The position numbers and the translations under genes are program-made. Shown in pieces: positions 1 to 5,491 of a stretch of 5,587 bases of DNA (positions within the stretch are counted from its first letter, which is position 1; each line of letters opens with the position of its first letter). This DNA is from DASQGA01 sp035535315 (lineage in GTDB: Bacteria > Actinomycetota > Thermoleophilia > Gaiellales > Gaiellaceae), in the NCBI GenBank assembly GCA_035535315.1, contig DATLQD010000156.1, positions 1-5,587 of the forward strand, written 5' to 3'. Under the pieces are notes generated by a model that was given only the letters and a program-made list of their open reading frames with translations, did no database searches and had not been told where the DNA came from.

Positions 1-2534
1 ACGCGCACGAGCTCGTTGACGCCTGGTGAAAGGTCGTCCCCGTTGTCGCGCGAGAAGGTCTTCACGTCGATGACCTTGCCGCCCTCGCCGTGCGGGACCT
101 TCAGCGACGTGTCGCGGACTTCGCGCGCCTTCTCCTTGAAGATGGCGCGGATCAGCTTCTCCTCCGCCGTCAGCTCGGTTTCGCCCTTGGGCGTCACCTT
201 GCCGACGAGCAGGTCGCCCGAGCCGACCTCGGCTCCGATCCGCACGACGCCGCGGTCGTCCAGGTCGCGAAGCGACTCCTCGGAACGGTTGGGGATGTCG
301 CGCGTGATCTCCTCGTCGCCGAGCTTGGTCGAGCGCGCGTCGATCTCGTACTCGTGGATGTGGATCGAGGAAAGGACGTCGTCCTTCACGAGCCGCTCGG
401 AGAGGACGATGGCGTCCTCGAAGTTGTAGCCCTCGAAGGGCATGAAGGCAACGCACAGGTTCTTGCCCAGCGCGAGCTCGCCCTGCGCGGTCGAGCTGCC
501 GTCCGCAAGCACGTCCTCCGCCTTCACCTTGTCGCCCAGCCCGACGATCGGCTTCTGGTGGATCAGCGTCCCCTGGTTGGAGCGCATGAACTTCACGAGC
601 TCGTACTCGTCCTTGCCGTCCTTCGTCTCGACGACGATCTTGTCGGCGTCCACGTCGACGACCGTGCCGGCCGCGTCCGCCAGGACGACATCACCGGTGT
701 CGACCGCGGCGCGGTACTCGAGCCCGGTTCCGACGAGCGGCGCATCGGTGATCAGGAGCGGCACCGCCTGACGCTGCATGTTCGCGCCCATGAGCGCGCG
801 GTTGGCGTCGTTGTGCTCGAGGAACGGGATCAGCGCCGTGGCGACCGAGACGATCTGGGCCGGCGCCACGTCCATGTACTGGATGTCCTTCGGAATCGAC
901 GTCACGGGGTCGCCGCCGGGGGCCCGGCAGAGAACCTGGTCATGGACGAACTTGCCGGTCTTCTCGTCGACGGGCTCGCTCGCCTGCGCGATCGTGAACT
1001 TCTCCTCCTCGGCCGCGTCGAGGTAGACGATCTTGTCCGTCACCTTCCCCTTCTCGACCGCCCGGTACGGCGTCTGGACGAAGCCGAACTCGGACACCGT
1101 CGCCATCGAGGCGAGCGAGCCGATGAGGCCGATGTTCGGGCCCTCGGGAGTCTCGATCGGGCACATGCGGCCGTAGTGGGTCACGTGAACGTCGCGGACC
1201 TCGATCGGCGCCCGCTCGCGCGTGAGACCGCCGGCGCCGAGCGCCGAGAGGCGGCGTCGATGCGTGAGGCTGGCCAGCGAGTTCGTCTGATCCAGGAACT
1301 GCGAAAGCTGCGAGGAGCCGAAGAACTCCTTCAGGGCGGCGACGACTGGCCGGATGTTGATGATCGTCTGGGGCGTGATCGTGTCCACGTCCTCAGTGGT
1401 CATCCGCTCGCGGACGACACGCTCCATGCGGTAAAGACCGACGCGGAATGCTTCCTGGATCAGCTCGCCCACGGTGCGGAGCCGGCGGTTGCCGAAGTCC
1501 TCGTACTCGTCGAGCTCGTTCCGGATTGGCTCACGCGACAGAGCGAGCGCCTCGGCTGCGAAGTCCTTGGAGTCCTCCGGCACGCCCAGGTTCTTGGGGA
1601 GGTCGACGAGGCGCTTGACGAGCGCGATGATGTCCTGCGTCGTCAGGACGCGGACGTCGTCCGGCACGTCGACCACGAGCCGCTGGTTCAGCTTGTAGCG
1701 GCCGACCTTGGTGAGGTCGTAGCGCTTCGGGTCGAAGAAGAGGCCCCGAAGCAGGTTGCGGGCGTTGTCGAGCGTCGGCGGCTCGCCCGGGCGCTGCTTC
1801 TTGAAGACCTCGACGACCGCCTCTTCCTCGCGCGTAGTCGTGTCCTTCTCGAGGGTGTTCGCAATGTAGGTCGAGTTGTCGAAGAGCTCGAGGATCTTCT
1901 CGTTCGTCGAGAGATCGAGCTGTTCCCCGGTGGACGGGTCCTCGGCGGGGAGCGCACGCAGGAGGGTCGTGATCGGCAGCTTGCGCTTCCGGTCGATCCG
2001 TGCGTAGACGATGCCCTTCTTGTCGATCTCGAGCTCGAGCCAAGAGCCACGGCTCGGCATGAGGTTCGCGATGAAGACCTGCTTGTCCGGATCCTTCGGC
2101 TCCATCAGATAAGCCCCGGGGGAGCGGACGAGCTGCGTCACGATCACGCGCTCGGTGCCGTTGATGATGAAGGTGCCCCACCGGGTCATCATCGGGAAAT
2201 CCCCCATGAAGACCGTCTGCTCTCTGATCTCGCCCGTCTCCTTGTTCACGAAGCGGACGGTCATCGAGAGTGGAGCCTGGTAGGTCAGGTCCTTCTCACG
2301 ACATTCCTTGATGCTGACCGGCGGCGGACCAAACTCGTAATCGGCGAACTCGACGGCGAGCGTGCCGGTGTAGTCCTCGATCGGCGAGATGTCGTCGATC
2401 GTCTCGCGGAGCCCTTCTTCCATGAACCACTTGAACGAGGCCCGCTGTATGTCGATCAGATTAGGAAGGTCGAGAACGTGCTTTAGACGAGAAAAATTCT
2501 TGCGCGCGCGGCGCGAAGCGACCTTGGTGGCCAA
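1..2534 (-). CDS. rpoB: RNA polymerase beta subunit, N-terminal 844 residues (runs off the left edge)
   Basis: This is the second-largest subunit of the core RNA polymerase, which forms one side of the active-site cleft and the rifampicin pocket. The reading frame is free of stops from 2534 to the window edge. Landmarks in order: SPIEDYTGTLAVEF (about residues 47-60), EQTVFMGDFPMMT (105 on), NGTERVIVTQLVRSPG (125-140), the rifampicin segment GSSQLSQF...LSALGAGGL (406-437), CPIETPEGPNIGLI (458-471) and MPFEGYNFEDAIVLSERLV (698-716), whose Glu706-Asp707 match E. coli Glu813-Asp814. The start is TTG: an in-frame TAG lies six codons upstream (2550-2552), GGGAGG sits 8 bases before the TTG, and no other start precedes the conserved region. 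The visible part ends at PGVNELVR, shortly before the GDK..GRHGNKG catalytic segment, so roughly the last quarter is missing. The large E. coli lineage insertions are absent. rpoC presumably follows to the left. Confidence 0.98.
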   Translation of the reverse strand, partial: MATKVASRRARKNFSRLKHVLDLPNLIDIQRASFKWFMEEGLRETIDDISPIEDYTGTLAVEFADYEFGPPPVSIKECREKDLTYQAPLSMTVRFVNKETGEIREQTVFMGDFPMMTRWGTFIINGTERVIVTQLVRSPGAYLMEPKDPDKQVFIANLMPSRGSWLELEIDKKGIVYARIDRKRKLPITTLLRALPAEDPSTGEQLDLSTNEKILELFDNSTYIANTLEKDTTTREEEAVVEVFKKQRPGEPPTLDNARNLLRGLFFDPKRYDLTKVGRYKLNQRLVVDVPDDVRVLTTQDIIALVKRLVDLPKNLGVPEDSKDFAAEALALSREPIRNELDEYEDFGNRRLRTVGELIQEAFRVGLYRMERVVRERMTTEDVDTITPQTIINIRPVVAALKEFFGSSQLSQFLDQTNSLASLTHRRRLSALGAGGLTRERAPIEVRDVHVTHYGRMCPIETPEGPNIGLIGSLASMATVSEFGFVQTPYRAVEKGKVTDKIVYLDAAEEEKFTIAQASEPVDEKTGKFVHDQVLCRAPGGDPVTSIPKDIQYMDVAPAQIVSVATALIPFLEHNDANRALMGANMQRQAVPLLITDAPLVGTGLEYRAAVDTGDVVLADAAGTVVDVDADKIVVETKDGKDEYELVKFMRSNQGTLIHQKPIVGLGDKVKAEDVLADGSSTAQGELALGKNLCVAFMPFEGYNFEDAIVLSERLVKDDVLSSIHIHEYEIDARSTKLGDEEITRDIPNRSEESLRDLDDRGVVRIGAEVGSGDLLVGKVTPKGETELTAEEKLIRAIFKEKAREVRDTSLKVPHGEGGKVIDVKTFSRDNGDDLSPGVNELVR

Positions 2535-2542
2535 GAACGAAG

Positions 2543-2548
2543 CCTCCC
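2543..2548 (-). promoter_or_regulatory. Ribosome binding site deciding the TTG start of rpoB
   Basis: The minus strand reads GGGAGG, 8 bases before the TTG at 2534. Together with the in-frame stop at 2550-2552 it makes the TTG the only plausible rpoB start. The next in-frame ATG (Met in WFMEEG, about residue 35) is already inside conserved beta-subunit sequence. Confidence 0.85.
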
Positions 2549-2629
2549 TCTAGGCAGGACGAACGGATAAAGACGGGATCGGAATCCGATGAAAACGGTG
2601 TAGAACGCGGAGGAGCGGCGCGACCCATC

Positions 2630-2659
2630 AGGGTAGCAGAGGCAGACGTTCCCCCGCAA
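2630..2659 (-). promoter_or_regulatory. Weak candidate promoter for rpoB
   Basis: On the minus strand TTGCGG (2654-2659) and TACCCT (2630-2635) are separated by 18 bases, a tolerable match to a sigma-70-type -35/-10 pair in a GC-rich actinobacterium. It would give a leader of roughly 90 bases before the rpoB TTG. The match is imperfect and other positions in this gap are possible. The case rests mainly on the need for a promoter here, because terminator-like structures lie upstream. Confidence 0.25.
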
Positions 2660-2720
2660 GCGCATGCCTGCGGAGACCGCCGTTCTGAAGGCGCACTCTA
2701 CACCTTTTTCTGATGAACGC

Positions 2721-2748
2721 CAGAACGGGCGCCGCAGCGCCCCTTCTG
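2721..2748 (-). terminator. Terminator-like hairpin after the secreted-protein gene, without a clear T-run
   Basis: About 20 bases past the TAG of the secreted-protein gene the sequence can fold into a stem of 5 pairs (CAGAA/TTCTG), one G.G mismatch on the minus-strand transcript, then 6 G-C pairs around a 4-base loop. No T-run follows in either direction; minus-strand sequence after the hairpin is GCGTTCATCAG. It could be a non-canonical terminator, an mRNA 3' end stabiliser, or only a GC-rich inverted repeat. Confidence 0.4.
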
Positions 2749-2767
2749 AACGATCCCATTCGCAGCT

Positions 2768-3499
2768 CTACAGACTGGCGGCGAACGCCTTGACATCACG
2801 TGCGGCGGCCAGAAGCGCGTCGTCCGCACTCGGCACGGTGGTGTCTGCCACGGTTCCGTCCACGGCACCCGTGGTGTCCCCGGTGGAGGAAGTGTCGTCC
2901 GCGGCGGGAGGAGCAGTAGTCTCGGTCCCGTCGGCGGCCTCGCAGACAGGCACCTCGGGCACGTCCGAGCTCTCCTCGTCCGCGACGTCCGAGCTCTCCT
3001 CGTCCGCAGCTTCCACCTCGGTCGACTCGACTGTGGCGGGCGCCACCGCTTCACATGCGGCACCGGGCTCTGCCGGCACCTCGGCGGAGGTCTCTTGCAC
3101 GGCGCCGTGGGCAACGCTCGAGACGCACTTGCCGAAGGCGTTCGCGCCGTTCGCGTTCGTCCCGAAGTCGGCGGCGAACGTCAGTCCCTCGAGGAGCGCT
3201 TTGCAGGTCCAGGCCGGGTTCGCGGCTAGGGCGCTCGGCTCCTCGACCTCCACAGCGTCGTCCGGGGCCAGCGCGTCGCCGGCCTCCTCGGCTACGGCTG
3301 CCTCGTGCTTCTTCGCCTTCTTGACCTTCACGGCTTTAGTGGCGTGGCTCTTGCCTTCATGCTTCGAGCCGTGCGCGGCCGATTGCGAATGCGTGGCCTG
3401 GGCGTGACTCTTTCCGTTGCCCCCGCCGTTCTTCGCGGTGGCGCCAGAAGTGACGACCAGCGTGGCGGCGAGCGCGAGCAGAAGTACCTTGAACTTCAT
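2768..3499 (-). CDS. Small secreted protein with basic His/Lys-rich region, two-Cys core and acidic tail, function unknown
   Basis: This 243-residue gene is not recognised as any named family. The start is ATG at 3499, where GGAGG (3506-3510) lies 6 bases upstream and a signal peptide begins at once: MKFK, a Leu/Ala/Val-rich core (5-17), then SGATA with a likely type I cleavage after Ala22. The frame stays open upstream to 3571, but that extension lacks the ribosome binding site and would bury the signal. The mature protein has three parts. Residues 23-66 hold about 10 Lys and 6 His with only two acids. A core around 94-130 (NPAWTC ... FGTNANGANAFGKCVSS) holds two cysteines. The acidic Ala/Thr/Asp/Glu tail holds two more cysteines (near 149 and 186) and an exactly duplicated 8-residue unit. 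It ends in a possible short helix (DDALLAAARDVKAFAASL). From memory, the FGTN..NAFGKCVS segment recurs in exported hypothetical proteins of Thermoleophilia. The gene sits between the rplL terminator and rpoB, so it is probably transcribed separately from the ribosomal genes. Export is well supported; function cannot be inferred. Confidence 0.8.
   Translation of the reverse strand: MKFKVLLLALAATLVVTSGATAKNGGGNGKSHAQATHSQSAAHGSKHEGKSHATKAVKVKKAKKHEAAVAEEAGDALAPDDAVEVEEPSALAANPAWTCKALLEGLTFAADFGTNANGANAFGKCVSSVAHGAVQETSAEVPAEPGAACEAVAPATVESTEVEAADEESSDVADEESSDVPEVPVCEAADGTETTAPPAADDTSSTGDTTGAVDGTVADTTVPSADDALLAAARDVKAFAASL
2961..3007 (-). repeat. Tandem 24-base duplication inside the secreted-protein gene
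   Basis: A 23-base sequence is repeated exactly at 2961-2983 and 2985-3007, a period of 24 bases. It encodes two successive copies of the acidic octapeptide DEESSDV-A/P, around residues 166-181. Being in frame, it lengthens the acidic tail by eight residues without disrupting the gene. The nucleotide identity suggests a recent slippage-type duplication. Confidence 0.9.
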
Positions 3500-3625
3500 C
3501 CTGAACCTCCGTGGGTGCGGCTTTTCCCGGTCTTGCACTACTTCGGCCGCGCGCGAGCCCTTCCACACCACGAACCCCCGGACGGGTGAGCGACCTTACG
3601 ACCTCTTCACAAAAGGAAAGGGGCC
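3500..3625 (-). other. Upstream region of the secreted-protein gene
   Basis: Between the rplL terminator and the ATG at 3499 lie 126 bases with the ribosome binding site GGAGG (3506-3510). A promoter is expected here because a terminator precedes it, but I could not find a -35/-10 pair with acceptable spacing. The start-proximal part can be read open from 3571 but does not look coding. Confidence 0.5.
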
Positions 3626-3661
3626 AAAAACGCCGGAAGGGCAGCCTTGGCCGCCCTTCCG
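3626..3661 (-). terminator. Intrinsic terminator after rplL
   Basis: On the minus strand a 9-pair perfect stem (CGGAAGGGC/GCCCTTCCG) extends to about 12 pairs with one G.T pair around a CAAG loop. It is followed within 3 bases by TTTTT (plus-strand A-run 3626-3630) and then by more T-rich sequence. It lies about 20 bases past the rplL stop. It should end most transcripts of the rplA-rplJ-rplL unit and so separates them from the secreted-protein gene and rpoB. Confidence 0.9.
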
Positions 3662-3682
3662 TCCGTGTGAATTCGGTCTTTT

Positions 3683-4072
3683 CTACTTGATCTCGGCTGT
3701 GGCGCCGGCCTCTTCGAGCTGGGCCTTGATGCTCTCGGCCTCCTCTTTGGTGACGCCCTCCTTGACCGGGCCGGGAGCCCCGTCGACCACGTCCTTCGCC
3801 TCCTTGAGACCGAGGCTCGTGATCGCGCGGACGACCTTGATCACCTGGATCTTCTTGTCCCCGGGAGCAGTGATGATGACGTCGAACTCCGACTGCTCCT
3901 CGGCGGCGGCTCCATCCCCGCCACCGGCGGCCGGAGCACCCGGGGCGGCGACCGCGACCGGCGCTGCGGCCGTGACGCCCCACTCCTCCTCCAGCTTGTT
4001 CTTGAGCTCAACGAGTTCCAGCACGGTCATCTTCCCGAGCTGCTCGACGACCTTTGCGGTGTCGGTTGCCAT
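3683..4072 (-). CDS. rplL: 50S ribosomal protein L7/L12
   Basis: L7/L12 is the multicopy stalk protein of the large subunit that recruits and stimulates translational GTPases; its dimers bind the C-terminal helix of L10. The 129 residues show the full family layout. The N-terminal dimerisation domain (about 1-33, KVVEQLGKMTVLELVELKNK) is followed by a flexible Ala/Pro/Gly hinge (about 34-58). The globular C-terminal domain runs from about 62 (EFDVIITAPGDKKIQVIKVV) through GLKEAKDVVDGAP to the end (EEAGATAEIK). The length is normal. The ATG start has a perfect AGGAGG (4080-4085) 7 bases upstream, which lies inside the end of rplJ. The gene starts 2 bases after the rplJ TAG, so coupling to rplJ is likely, with the strong site favouring the multiple L12 copies needed per L10. 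A terminator follows. Confidence 0.98.
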   Translation of the reverse strand: MATDTAKVVEQLGKMTVLELVELKNKLEEEWGVTAAAPVAVAAPGAPAAGGGDGAAAEEQSEFDVIITAPGDKKIQVIKVVRAITSLGLKEAKDVVDGAPGPVKEGVTKEEAESIKAQLEEAGATAEIK

Positions 4073-4074
4073 TC

Positions 4075-4605
4075 CTATGCCTCCTGTTCTTCCAGTTGTT
4101 GTATGCGTGCGTCGAGCACGTTGACCAGGTCCCGCAGCGGGGCGGTGAAGAGCCCCACCACTGCGGTCATCGGGCCGACGATGGCCCCCAGGACCTGGCC
4201 CTGGAGGATGTCGAGCGGCGGCAGGGTCGCCAGGTCGCGCACCTGGTCGGCGGTGATCGTCTCGCCCTGAAGGATCCCGCCGCGGACGGCGAGAACCTTC
4301 GTGCGTCGAGCCGTGTCGCTCAACGTCTTCGCGACCGCGACCATGTCGCCGTCGCCGACGAAGGCGATCGCGGTCGGGCCCTCCAGGAAGTCCTTCAGGG
4401 CCTCGACCCCGGCCTCCTCGGCTGCCCGCCGCGTGAGCGTGTTCTTGACGATGGAGAAACGGGCGCCGTGCTGGAGCAGCTCACCCCGAACCCCGTCGAT
4501 CTCCTTCATGCTGAGGCCGCGGTAGTCGGCCACGATGAGCGTGTCCGTCGACCGGAGCCGCTCCACAAGCTCCGCGACGACCTGCTCTTTCTTTTCCTTC
4601 AGCAC
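4075..4605 (-). CDS. rplJ: 50S ribosomal protein L10
   Basis: L10 forms the base of the ribosomal stalk: its N-terminal domain binds 23S rRNA next to L11 and its long C-terminal helix carries L7/L12 dimers. The L10(L12)n complex usually represses its own operon by binding the mRNA leader. The 176 residues contain the family segments STDTLIVADYRGLSMKEID (19 on), FSIVKNTLTRRA (about 50-61), EGPTAIAFV, KVLAVRGGILQG and LATLPPLD before the terminal helix. The start is GTG, with GAGGAGA 5 bases upstream (4611-4617). From LPPLD to the end there are 49 residues, against 37 in my recollection of E. coli L10. This suggests a longer L12-binding helix. The preceding 135 bases carry the expected leader, and rplL follows after 2 bases. 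Confidence 0.98.
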   Translation of the reverse strand: MLKEKKEQVVAELVERLRSTDTLIVADYRGLSMKEIDGVRGELLQHGARFSIVKNTLTRRAAEEAGVEALKDFLEGPTAIAFVGDGDMVAVAKTLSDTARRTKVLAVRGGILQGETITADQVRDLATLPPLDILQGQVLGAIVGPMTAVVGLFTAPLRDLVNVLDARIQQLEEQEA

Positions 4606-4610
4606 CTGCT

Positions 4611-4617
4611 TCTCCTC
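4611..4617 (-). promoter_or_regulatory. Ribosome binding site of rplJ (GTG start)
   Basis: The minus strand reads GAGGAGA, 5 bases before the GTG at 4605, or AGGAG at a spacing of 6. The exact complement TCTCCTC occurs upstream in the leader (4654-4660), so this site could be covered by base pairing. Confidence 0.85.
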
Positions 4618-4630
4618 TCAAACGAGTCGC

Positions 4631-4672
4631 GCCCGCCGGGAGGCGGGCACGAGGAGGAGAGCGTTCTCCCTC
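4631..4672 (-). promoter_or_regulatory. Leader hairpins between the L10 element and the rplJ ribosome binding site
   Basis: Two hairpins follow the L10-binding element on the transcript. The first pairs GAGGGAGA (4665-4672) with UCUCCUC (4654-4660) with one bulged G. The second is a perfect 7-pair GCCCGCC/GGCGGGC stem with a 4-base loop (4631-4648). The second lacks a convincing T-run (CGACTCGTTTG follows), so it is not a standard terminator. The UCUCCUC arm is also complementary to the rplJ ribosome binding site, which makes alternative pairing possible. Confidence 0.5.
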
Positions 4673-4674
4673 GA

Positions 4675-4726
4675 ACCGCCTCGGCCGGTCTTCCGCGCTG
4701 GCGCGCTGCCGGCTGTCTCTGGCGAC
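4675..4726 (-). promoter_or_regulatory. L10-type ribosomal protein leader, kink-turn-like L10(L12) binding element
   Basis: The transcript starts this fold about 15 bases after the rplA stop. A lower helix pairs GUCGCC (4721-4726) with GGCGGU (4675-4680). An asymmetric internal loop has AGAGACA (4714-4720) opposite CGA (4681-4683). An upper helix pairs GCCGG (4709-4713) with CCGGC (4684-4688) and is capped by a GC-rich apical part. The pattern CC-NNAGACA-G...GG paired with CC...C-CGA-GG is the one I know from bacterial L10 leaders, where L10(L12) binds the kink-turn to repress rplJ-rplL. The position directly before rplJ fits. The helix pairings are visible in the sequence; the binding is inferred from the family. 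Confidence 0.75.
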
Positions 4727-4740
4727 GAGACGTCGTGTGT

Positions 4741-5475
4741 TTACGCTGCCGCGGTCGCGGCCTCCTCGCTCAGCTCCTCGACGACGCCCCGTGTTCGGGA
4801 CGGGTCGACCTTGATGCCCGGGCCCATCGAAGTCGTCAATGTGATCGAGCGGATATAGCGACCCTTCGCCACAGCGGGCCTCGCCCGCATCATCTCGTCG
4901 AGCACCGTGGCGTAGTTCTCGAGGAGATCGCGCTCGGAGAAGCTCTTCTTCCCCATCGCGAGGTGGACATTCGCCCCTCGGTCGGTCCGGTACTCGAGCT
5001 TGCCCGCCTTCGAGTCGCTCACCGCCTTCGCGACATCGAAGGTCACCGTGCCGGCCTTCGGATTCGGCATGAGTCCACGGGGGCCGAGGATGCGGCCGAG
5101 CTTCCCGACCGTTCCCATCATGTCCGGGGTCGCGATGGCCACGTCGAAGTCGTCGAACCCCTCTTCGATCTTCGCAGCGAGGTCTGCGGATCCGATGATG
5201 TCGGCGCCGGCCTCTTCCGCCTCTTTGGCCTTCTCGCCTTCCGCGAAAACGGCGACGCGCACGTCGCTGCCCGTGCCATGGGGGAGCATCAGCGTGCCCC
5301 GAAGCTGCTGGTCGGCATGCCGGACGTTCAAGCCCGTGTTGAAGTGCACTTCGATCGTCTCATCGAAGTTCGTGGGCGGCCCCTCCTTGAGGATCCTCAC
5401 CGCTTCGAGCGGGGAGTACAGGTGCTCGCGATCGATCAGGGCGCGGAAGTTGCGGTATCGCTTGCCGTGCCTCAC
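4741..5475 (-). CDS. rplA: 50S ribosomal protein L1
   Basis: L1 builds the mobile L1 stalk on helices 76-78 of 23S rRNA, helps move deacylated tRNA out of the E site, and in many bacteria represses its own operon. With the GTG start at 5475 the protein has 244 residues, close to the usual 225-240. Landmarks are HGKRYR at the N-terminus, the RNA-binding segment FDETIEVHFNTGLN (37-50), the L1 signature GTVGKLGRILGPRGLMPNPK (121-140), and TTSMGPGIKVDPS near the C-terminus. GGAGGT lies 6 bases before the GTG. The frame remains open to an ATG at 5553, but those 26 extra residues are unlike L1, lack a good ribosome binding site and overlap strong hairpins, so that start is rejected. The TAA stop is followed by the rplJ leader. 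rplK should lie just beyond the right edge. Confidence 0.97.
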   Translation of the reverse strand: MRHGKRYRNFRALIDREHLYSPLEAVRILKEGPPTNFDETIEVHFNTGLNVRHADQQLRGTLMLPHGTGSDVRVAVFAEGEKAKEAEEAGADIIGSADLAAKIEEGFDDFDVAIATPDMMGTVGKLGRILGPRGLMPNPKAGTVTFDVAKAVSDSKAGKLEYRTDRGANVHLAMGKKSFSERDLLENYATVLDEMMRARPAVAKGRYIRSITLTTSMGPGIKVDPSRTRGVVEELSEEAATAAA

Positions 5476-5481
5476 CTCTCC

Positions 5482-5487
5482 ACCTCC
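5482..5487 (-). promoter_or_regulatory. Ribosome binding site deciding the GTG start of rplA
   Basis: The minus strand reads GGAGGT, 6 bases before the GTG at 5475. This supports the GTG start over the in-frame ATG at 5553, and the resulting N-terminus (HGKRYR) matches the usual start of L1 proteins. Confidence 0.85.
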
Positions 5488-5491
5488 ACGT

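Larger units (their letters stand above)
2535..2767 (-). other. Gap between the secreted-protein gene and rpoB
   Basis: These 233 bases show no convincing coding sequence on either strand. They hold a terminator-like hairpin directly after the secreted-protein gene (2721-2748), a weak promoter candidate (2630-2659) and the rpoB ribosome binding site (2543-2548). The 7-mer TTCTGAA occurs twice on the plus strand (near 2682 and 2744); the second copy lies in the hairpin arm. I see no RNA gene here. Confidence 0.6.

Noticed and set aside
90..2486. 798-codon open frame on the plus strand opposite rpoB
   Set aside because: It is codon-aligned with rpoB and stays open only because TTA, CTA and TCA codons are absent from the GC-rich rpoB frame. 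The product is Arg/Asp/Leu-rich with no domain, and there is no ribosome binding site or spacing logic.
2664..3407. Ser/Ala-rich open frame on the plus strand opposite the secreted-protein gene
   Set aside because: The minus-strand gene has a ribosome binding site, a signal peptide and a recognisable core. The plus frame is its Ser/Ala-rich complement with no such support.
3500..3571. ATG at 3571 as the start of the secreted-protein gene
   Set aside because: It would place 24 charged residues before the signal peptide. The ATG at 3499 has GGAGG 6 bases upstream and begins the signal peptide directly.
3357..3983. 208-codon minus-strand frame bridging rplL and the secreted-protein gene
   Set aside because: It is out of frame with both supported genes, reads through the terminator hairpin, and has a Gly/Arg-rich product typical of shadow frames.
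4631..4648. GCCCGCC/GGCGGGC hairpin as an intrinsic terminator before rplJ
   Set aside because: No real T-run follows, only a CGTTTG stretch, and the rplJ ribosome binding site lies about a dozen bases on. A leader role is more plausible.
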